From the NCBI GenBank assembly GCA_013042255.1, contig JABDQK010000026.1, positions 1 through 5,993 on the forward strand: a stretch of DNA of 5,993 nt, given 5' to 3'. The notes beneath the pieces are model-generated. The model made no database searches, was not told the DNA's origin, and saw only the letters and a list, made by a program, of their open reading frames with translations. Origin of the DNA: Flavobacteriaceae bacterium (lineage in GTDB: Bacteria; Bacteroidota; Bacteroidia; Flavobacteriales; Flavobacteriaceae). Numbering within the stretch: position 1 is the first letter of the stretch; each line of letters starts with the position of its first letter. Made by a program: the position numbers and the translations under genes. Shown here one piece after another: positions 1-5,993 of this stretch.

Positions 1-1708
<1,708 letters not shown>

Positions 1709-1806
1709 TTATGCACTAAATGCAAAAAACAATCCTGAAAGTTTCAAAATCTGATGGATTTATCTTCTTTAAAACCCCTTGGACTGTCTAAAATTTTGCA
1801 ATCTTA

Positions 1807-1814
1807 CAAATATA
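1807..1814 (-). promoter_or_regulatory. Probable gyrB promoter -7 element (TATATTTG)
   Basis: On the minus strand this reads TATATTTG, an exact match to the Bacteroidota -7 consensus TAnnTTTG. It is the only exact match I found in this gap in the gyrB direction. It would place the start of transcription near 1800 and give a leader of roughly 135 nt. The -33 TTG expected about 19 bp further upstream is not well placed: the nearest TTG is CAA on the plus strand at 1845-1847, 30 bp away. The call therefore rests on the -7 box alone. Confidence 0.5.
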
Positions 1815-1903
1815 AAGAAAAGCCCGTGAAATATAGGGATGAGGCAAGGTATAAGCCATGAAGTTATTAACATTTTAACAACAATTTACAGCTATTTCAA
1901 GCG

Positions 1904-1974
1904 AGGTGTAAAAAATTAATTTTATATGATAATTATTAGGTTTTATTCCTGCATCTCAGATTAATTTTACACCT
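1904..1974. repeat. Imperfect inverted repeat just upstream of the symporter gene
   Basis: The right arm at 1960-1974 (ATTAATTTTACACCT) is the reverse complement of the left arm at 1904-1920 (AGGTGTAAAAAATTAAT), apart from two extra A residues in the left arm. The arms pair over 15 bp around a loop of about 39 nt. The 10-mer ATTAATTTTA also occurs as a direct repeat at 1915-1924 and 1960-1969. The right arm ends 17 bp before the symporter ATG. The dyad could be an operator for a dimeric regulator or a leader hairpin near the translation start. A weak promoter-like TAGGTTTT (7 of 8 bases of TAnnTTTG) lies in the loop at 1937-1944. The low complexity of the arms means chance is not excluded, although the GGTGTA/TACACC ends are less trivial. 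Confidence 0.5.
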
Positions 1975-1991
1975 AATTAAAACTGCAGAAC

Positions 1992-3437
1992 ATGAGCGAT
2001 TCCAGAGGCGTTTCTCTGAAACTGATGTCACACATTCAAAAGGTCGTCGATGTGCAAAGCAGGGTCATCTATTTCCTGCTTTGTATTATTTTTTCCTTTG
2101 GCCTTACCTATGCGATGTACGAACCTGGTCTTGACCAGGCACAGATCTATGTCCTTTTTCTCCTTTTTCTGGCCATCGGCCTATGGGTTACCGAGGCCAT
2201 TCCGCCCTTTGCGGTTGGTCTGATGGTATTTGGTTTTCTCATTTTTGCTATGAACAGCCATTATTCCCAGGTAGATCCGGATAATGTCCGCTCGCATTAT
2301 ATAGGTTACATTAATTCCTGGTCGAGCAGTGTAATTTGGTTAATGCTCGGTGGCTTTTTTATCGCCGAAGCCATGAGCAAAACCCAATTAGACAAAGTAG
2401 TTTTCAGGATAAGTATATCGCGGATGGGAACATCGCCCACTATGGTTCTCCTGGGACTTATGCTTACCACCTCCCTTTTCTCAATGATCATGTCTAATAC
2501 AGCCACTACGGCTATGATGGTTGCTTCGGTATTGCCATTTCTTAACACAATTGATAAAAATGCACCGATGTCCAAGGCTATTTTAATTGGTATAGCCGGG
2601 GCAGCAACTATCGGCGGGATGGGAACGCTAATTGGATCACCTCCAAACGCCATAGCCGTTGAGGCATTGAATAACCATGGTATCGACATTGGCTTCCTTG
2701 AATGGATGGTGATTGGTTTCCCCCTTGCTTTGATCCTCACGGTTTTGTTCTGGTATCTGCTCACCAGGAAATACATTGCCAGACAAGATAAAATTGTAAT
2801 CGCCATAGACGAAGATATACCCCAGACCGATGATGAATCTTATCGTTTTGAAAAAATCAAAAAGCGTATCGTGATCGGGGTGCTGTGCCTCACCCTCCTT
2901 TTATGGTTAACCGAGAAATTGCATGGTATCCCGGCATCTGTAGTTTCCCTGCTACCCATAATCCTACTGACGATGACAGGAATTGTCACAGCCGATGACG
3001 TTCGGAAACTCCCCTGGGATACCTTGATGCTCGTGGCAGGCGGACTGGCCCTGGGCTTGTCAATCAAAGAAACGGGACTTGCAGATTTTTACGTGGAAAA
3101 AATCGCACAATTCGATCTTAATTTTATCATCCTGGTGCTATTGTTTGCCTTTTTAACGGTCTTTTTGTCGAACGTGATGAGCAATACGGCTACAGCCACT
3201 GTTTTGATTCCCCTGGGGATCATTCTTACGTATCAGAATCCCATAGTTCTGCCCCTGGTAATTGGGCTATGTGCTTCAACAGCTTTGTTCCTCCCCATAT
3301 CAACTCCCCCAAATGCGATTGCTTACAGTACAGGGCGACTTGAACAAAAAGACTTCCGGTATGGCGGACTTTTATTGGGAATTTTAGGTCCCCTGATCAT
3401 TTCTGCCATCGTCTTAATCACCTTTGTATTCTTGTAA
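1992..3437 (+). CDS. SLC13/DASS family sodium-coupled anion (probably dicarboxylate) symporter
   Basis: This 481-residue, highly hydrophobic inner-membrane protein belongs to the divalent anion:Na+ symporter family (VcINDY, SdcS and human SLC13 relatives), which couples Na+ entry to uptake of succinate, malate, citrate or, in some members, sulfate. The two-fold internal repeat is plain. Half one has LWVTEAIP (64-71), LMLGGFF (117-123), SNT (168-170) and GSPPNA (215-220). Half two has LWLTEKLHGIP (304-314), LMLVAGGLALG (345-355), SNT (397-399) and STPPNA (437-442). Both SNT motifs, which bind substrate carboxylate and Na+, are intact. A charged loop at about 260-292 joins the halves. The length fits the family (about 460-520 residues). 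I chose the first ATG; M12 is an alternative, and neither has a good Shine-Dalgarno. The substrate cannot be read from sequence: the SNT motifs favour a dicarboxylate, but this is inference. It stands alone between a divergent gyrB and a convergent asnB. Confidence 0.93.
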   Translation: MSDSRGVSLKLMSHIQKVVDVQSRVIYFLLCIIFSFGLTYAMYEPGLDQAQIYVLFLLFLAIGLWVTEAIPPFAVGLMVFGFLIFAMNSHYSQVDPDNVRSHYIGYINSWSSSVIWLMLGGFFIAEAMSKTQLDKVVFRISISRMGTSPTMVLLGLMLTTSLFSMIMSNTATTAMMVASVLPFLNTIDKNAPMSKAILIGIAGAATIGGMGTLIGSPPNAIAVEALNNHGIDIGFLEWMVIGFPLALILTVLFWYLLTRKYIARQDKIVIAIDEDIPQTDDESYRFEKIKKRIVIGVLCLTLLLWLTEKLHGIPASVVSLLPIILLTMTGIVTADDVRKLPWDTLMLVAGGLALGLSIKETGLADFYVEKIAQFDLNFIILVLLFAFLTVFLSNVMSNTATATVLIPLGIILTYQNPIVLPLVIGLCASTALFLPISTPPNAIAYSTGRLEQKDFRYGGLLLGILGPLIISAIVLITFVFL

Positions 3438-3444
3438 ACTGAGG

Positions 3445-3486
3445 GCAGGAAGAAATCAAAGAAGCACCCATTGGGGTGCTTCCTGC
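3445..3486. terminator. Bidirectional terminator hairpin between convergent symporter and asnB
   Basis: GAAGCACCC at 3461-3469 pairs perfectly with GGGTGCTTC at 3474-3482 across a four-base loop (ATTG), a 9-bp stem. It lies 23 bp after the symporter stop and about 42 bp after the asnB stop, in a gap between convergent genes. Read on the minus strand, the stem is followed by TTTGATTTCTT, a T-rich run suited to intrinsic termination of asnB. On the plus strand no clean U tract follows, so symporter termination may be weaker. A second 8-bp stem, GCAGGAAG (3445-3452) with CTTCCTGC (3479-3486), overlaps the 3' arm of the first and competes with it. Confidence 0.75.
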
Positions 3487-3524
3487 AAATTCAATACAAA
3501 ACCTGATTCAATGATTGAACAGTC

Positions 3525-5195
3525 TCATTTAACATAGGCATCCTCATGTACCTGTGCCACGGCCCTTCCTGAGGGGTCGTTCATATTTTTAAATGCTTCA
3601 TCCCATTCCAGAGCGATTTTAGTGCTACAGGCCACAGAAGCTTCCTGAGGCACGCACAGCGCTGCGGCATCAGAGGGGAAATGCGACTCAAAGATGGAAC
3701 GATAGTAAAATTCTTCCTTTGTAGAAGGGGTCTGAATCGGGAAACGGAATTTTGCATTGGCCAATTGCTCATCACTAACTTCTTTTGCAACCATTTCCTT
3801 CAGCGTATCAATCCAGCTGTATCCTACCCCATCTGAAAATTGTTCTTTCTGCCTCCAGGCAACACTTTCTGGGAGATAGGATTCGAAAGCCTTTCGAACT
3901 ACCCATTTTTCCATGCGTTCCCCATTGATCATTTTGTCTTTGGGATTGATCCGCATAGCGACATCCATGAATTCTTTGTCGAGGAAGGGAACTCTTCCCT
4001 CTATACCCCAGGCTGCCAGGGATTTATTTGCCCTGAGACAATCATACATATGAAGTTTATCGAGCTTCCTTACGGTCTCTTCGTGGAATTCCTTTGCATT
4101 TGGTGCCTTGTGAAAGTAAAGATAGCCCCCGAATAATTCATCGGCTCCTTCCCCTGATAAAACCATCTTAATTCCCATTGATTTGATCACTCTCGCCATC
4201 AGGTACATAGGAGTAGAGGCCCTTATTGTAGTGATGTCATAGGTTTCCAAATTGTAAATGACATCCTTAATGGCATCTAATCCTTCCTGGATCGTAAATT
4301 TAATTTCGTGGTGAACGGTACCGATCTGGTCTGCCACCTTTCTGGCCGCCGCGAGGTCGGGCGAGCCATCGAGTCCGACCGAAAAAGAATGCAACTGAGG
4401 CCACCATGCCTCTGTGGTATCGTCAGATTCAATCCTCTTCTGTGCGAATTTTTTGGCTATGGCCGAAGTGACCGAGGAATCCAATCCGCCGGATAAAAGA
4501 ACACCATATGGCACATCCGACATCAACTGACGATGTACCGCTGCCTCCAAGGCTTCGCGAATTTCTTCAATACTGGTTTGGTTGTCTTTAACGGCATCGA
4601 ATTCCATCCAATCGCGCGTATACCATCGTTTTAATTCCCCGTCATCACTGTGCAGGTAATGCCCTGGAGGAAATAATTCGATCTTGGTGCATGTTCCTTC
4701 TAGCGCTTTTAATTCTGAGGCAATAAAGAAAGTACCATTCTTGTCCCATCCCATATACAAAGGAATAATCCCCATATGATCCCGGGCGACAAAATAGGAG
4801 TCATTCACAGAATCGTAAATCGCAAACCCGAAGATACCATTCATCTCATCGAGAAAGGCAGGGCCCTTTTTCTGATACAAGGCCAGAATCACCTCGCAAT
4901 CTGATTCGGTCCTGAACTGATACTTTCCTTCAAATTGTTTCCGCAACTCTCGATGATTATATATTTCCCCATTGGCCGCCAGGACAATTGTCCCGTCAGG
5001 ACTAAGCAAGGGTTGCTTGCCGGAGGCCGGGTCAACAATCGCCAGTCGTTCATGAGCAAGGATGGCCTTGTCATCTGAATAAATACCGCTCCAATCCGGA
5101 CCGCGATGCCTGACCTTTTTGGACATTTCCAATAACTGAGGCCTTAACACTTCACTACTTTCCTTAATATCAAAGGCACAAACAATTCCGCACAT
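3525..5195 (-). CDS. asnB: Asparagine synthase B (glutamine-hydrolysing)
   Basis: This 556-residue cytoplasmic enzyme makes asparagine from aspartate, ATP and glutamine. The N-terminal class II glutaminase domain (about 1-200) begins MCGI with the nucleophile Cys2, exposed once Met1 is removed, which fixes the start codon. Glutamine-site residues are visible: R50 in HERL, N75-G76-E77 in NGEIYN, and D99. The C-terminal synthetase domain has the PP-loop SGGLDSS at 235-241, SGEGADE at 347-353 (E349 and D352 match E. coli E348 and D351), RVPFLD at 401-406, and WRQKEQFSDGVGYSW at 448-461, where K450 matches the essential E. coli K449. The protein is colinear with E. coli AsnB (554 residues) to the C-terminal WDEAF and DPSGRAV motifs, with no gap or frameshift. 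It appears complete and functional. It is likely transcribed alone, ending at the hairpin at 3461-3482. The start has no Shine-Dalgarno. Confidence 0.98.
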   Translation of the reverse strand: MCGIVCAFDIKESSEVLRPQLLEMSKKVRHRGPDWSGIYSDDKAILAHERLAIVDPASGKQPLLSPDGTIVLAANGEIYNHRELRKQFEGKYQFRTESDCEVILALYQKKGPAFLDEMNGIFGFAIYDSVNDSYFVARDHMGIIPLYMGWDKNGTFFIASELKALEGTCTKIELFPPGHYLHSDDGELKRWYTRDWMEFDAVKDNQTSIEEIREALEAAVHRQLMSDVPYGVLLSGGLDSSVTSAIAKKFAQKRIESDDTTEAWWPQLHSFSVGLDGSPDLAAARKVADQIGTVHHEIKFTIQEGLDAIKDVIYNLETYDITTIRASTPMYLMARVIKSMGIKMVLSGEGADELFGGYLYFHKAPNAKEFHEETVRKLDKLHMYDCLRANKSLAAWGIEGRVPFLDKEFMDVAMRINPKDKMINGERMEKWVVRKAFESYLPESVAWRQKEQFSDGVGYSWIDTLKEMVAKEVSDEQLANAKFRFPIQTPSTKEEFYYRSIFESHFPSDAAALCVPQEASVACSTKIALEWDEAFKNMNDPSGRAVAQVHEDAYVK

Positions 5196-5222
5196 ACTAT
5201 TCTACATTAGATTAAGATAGGG

Positions 5223-5230
5223 CAAAGATG
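5223..5230 (-). promoter_or_regulatory. Possible asnB promoter -7 element (CATCTTTG)
   Basis: On the minus strand this reads CATCTTTG followed by CCC, matching 7 of 8 bases of the Bacteroidota -7 consensus TAnnTTTG. It lies 27 bp upstream of the asnB ATG, which would give a short leader of about 20 nt. No well-spaced -33 TTG was found, so this is a weak call. The core CTTTGCCCTA recurs in the opposite orientation at 5338-5347. Confidence 0.35.
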
Positions 5231-5334
5231 AATCAATACTTTTAATTAGAAAATATAAGAGGGATAATTAGTTTCAATTCATAACATAAAACTTATTTTA
5301 TTCTACTATTTAATAGGTATTCATGTCTAATGGA

Positions 5335-5342
5335 TTACTTTG
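5335..5342 (+). promoter_or_regulatory. Possible promoter -7 element (TTACTTTG) for the DUF2911 gene
   Basis: TTACTTTG matches 7 of 8 bases of the Bacteroidota TAnnTTTG element; it can also be read as TA-C-TTTG with one spacer base missing. It would start a transcript near 5350 with a leader of roughly 85 nt before the ATG at 5437. No -33 TTG at the usual spacing is visible. An AT-rich imperfect palindrome (TACTATT-T-AATAGGTA, 5304-5319) lies 15 bp upstream. Confidence 0.3.
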
Positions 5343-5436
5343 CCCTAAAATTGTAAGATGTGAAAATTTTAACGACTCTTTATAAAAATGCGACGTTTGA
5401 AGCCATTAGCTTTGAAGGAACTAAAAATCGATACTT

Positions 5437-5982
5437 ATGAAAAATGTACTTACACTTACTTTAATGGTATGCGCCCTGGTATTTTCAGGCAATGCCATTG
5501 CACAGGATTTTAGCGGAATGGATAAAAGTCCAATGGACATGGCCTCTTATCCCTCAGATTACAAAAATTCTGACAAGGCTGTCAGAGTGATCTACAGCAG
5601 ACCTCAACTTAAAGGCCGTTCTCTCGACGACCTCGCTCCGGCTGGCAAAGTGTGGAGAACTGGTGCCAACGAAGCGGCAGAAATTACATTCTACAAAGGT
5701 GCTACCATTGGTGGTCAAAAAGTTGATGCGGGTACGTATTCGCTATTTACAGTCCCCGGAGAAGACGGATGGACAGTCATCCTCAATAAAAACCTGAATC
5801 AGTGGGGCTCTTATTTCTACGATGATTCCGGAGATGTTGCAAGAGTCAAAGGGATGGTATCCAACGCATCCGATTCCCTGGAGGCATTTTCGATGACTTT
5901 CAAAGAAGTTGATAACGGTGTTCACCTTATCATGGGATGGGGAACAACTCGAGTTGCAGTACCTATCGCTTTTGTGATGTAA
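5437..5982 (+). CDS. Exported DUF2911 family protein, function unknown
   Basis: This 181-residue protein carries a classical Sec signal peptide: MKNV, a hydrophobic core at about 4-17, and a likely signal peptidase I site AIA|QD after residue 22. The mature protein would be about 159 residues in the periplasm or envelope. The rest is recognisable as DUF2911, a family common in Bacteroidota: VRVIYSRPQLKGR (49-61), WRTGANEAAEITF (73-85), AGTYSLFTVPG (98-108), then GWTVILNKNLNQWGSY (111-126). No catalytic residues are established for the family, and I assign no reaction. The alternating beta-type pattern suggests a compact beta-rich fold, which is inference. The first ATG is chosen because the signal peptide begins there; there is no strong Shine-Dalgarno. 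It is complete, with its TAA stop 11 bp before the window edge, and is transcribed divergently from asnB. Confidence 0.9.
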   Translation: MKNVLTLTLMVCALVFSGNAIAQDFSGMDKSPMDMASYPSDYKNSDKAVRVIYSRPQLKGRSLDDLAPAGKVWRTGANEAAEITFYKGATIGGQKVDAGTYSLFTVPGEDGWTVILNKNLNQWGSYFYDDSGDVARVKGMVSNASDSLEAFSMTFKEVDNGVHLIMGWGTTRVAVPIAFVM

Positions 5983-5993
5983 AATCAAATAAA

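Noticed and set aside
2306..2806. 166-codon open frame on the minus strand inside the symporter gene
   Set aside because: It lies antisense to a strongly supported membrane protein with intact family motifs. Its translation resembles no family I know, and it has no promoter or ribosome-binding context. It is a shadow of codon bias.
3581..5074. Short open frames on both strands inside asnB
   Set aside because: They overlap a full-length, motif-complete AsnB and show no independent support.
5437..5475. Possible lipoprotein signal in the DUF2911 protein (Cys at residue 12)
   Set aside because: The residue before the Cys is Val rather than Gly, Ala or Ser, and the Cys is inside the hydrophobic core. 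The AIA|Q signal peptidase I site fits much better.
5388..5513. A 41-codon plus-strand frame starting MRRLKPLALKELKI, faintly like a Bacteroidota peptide-precursor leader
   Set aside because: Most of its second half overlaps the DUF2911 signal-peptide region out of frame, and no modification, protease or export genes for a ribosomal peptide are nearby. The similarity is most likely chance.

Overview
The window looks like ordinary chromosomal DNA from a member of the Bacteroidota, most likely a flavobacterium (family Flavobacteriaceae). This is inferred from three things: the character of the GyrB and AsnB proteins, the weak or absent Shine-Dalgarno sequences before all four starts, and A/T-rich gaps carrying sequences like the Bacteroidota -7 promoter element (TAnnTTTG). 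No database search was possible, so genus and species are not assigned.

Layout from left to right: (1) the N-terminal 554 codons of gyrB on the minus strand, running off the left edge; (2) a 328-bp divergent intergenic region with a probable gyrB promoter, and a long imperfect inverted repeat just before the next gene; (3) a complete sodium-coupled anion symporter of the SLC13/DASS family on the plus strand; (4) a short convergent gap with a strong hairpin that can serve as a terminator for both flanking genes; (5) a complete asnB (glutamine-hydrolysing asparagine synthetase) on the minus strand; (6) a 241-bp divergent, A/T-rich intergenic region with promoter-like boxes; (7) a complete small exported DUF2911 protein on the plus strand, ending 11 bp before the window edge.

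The four genes alternate in direction (minus, plus, minus, plus), so each is probably its own transcription unit and no operon is visible. Their functions are DNA topology, carboxylate or other anion uptake, asparagine synthesis, and an uncharacterised envelope or periplasmic protein. They do not form an obvious pathway.

I found no mobile element, CRISPR array, tRNA, rRNA, phage gene or defence system, and no convincing sign of an undescribed system. The points most worth a second look are the dyad upstream of the symporter, the mutually exclusive hairpins between the symporter and asnB, the 10-bp box repeated in opposite orientation in the asnB/DUF2911 gap, and the unknown roles of the DUF2911 protein and the symporter's substrate.
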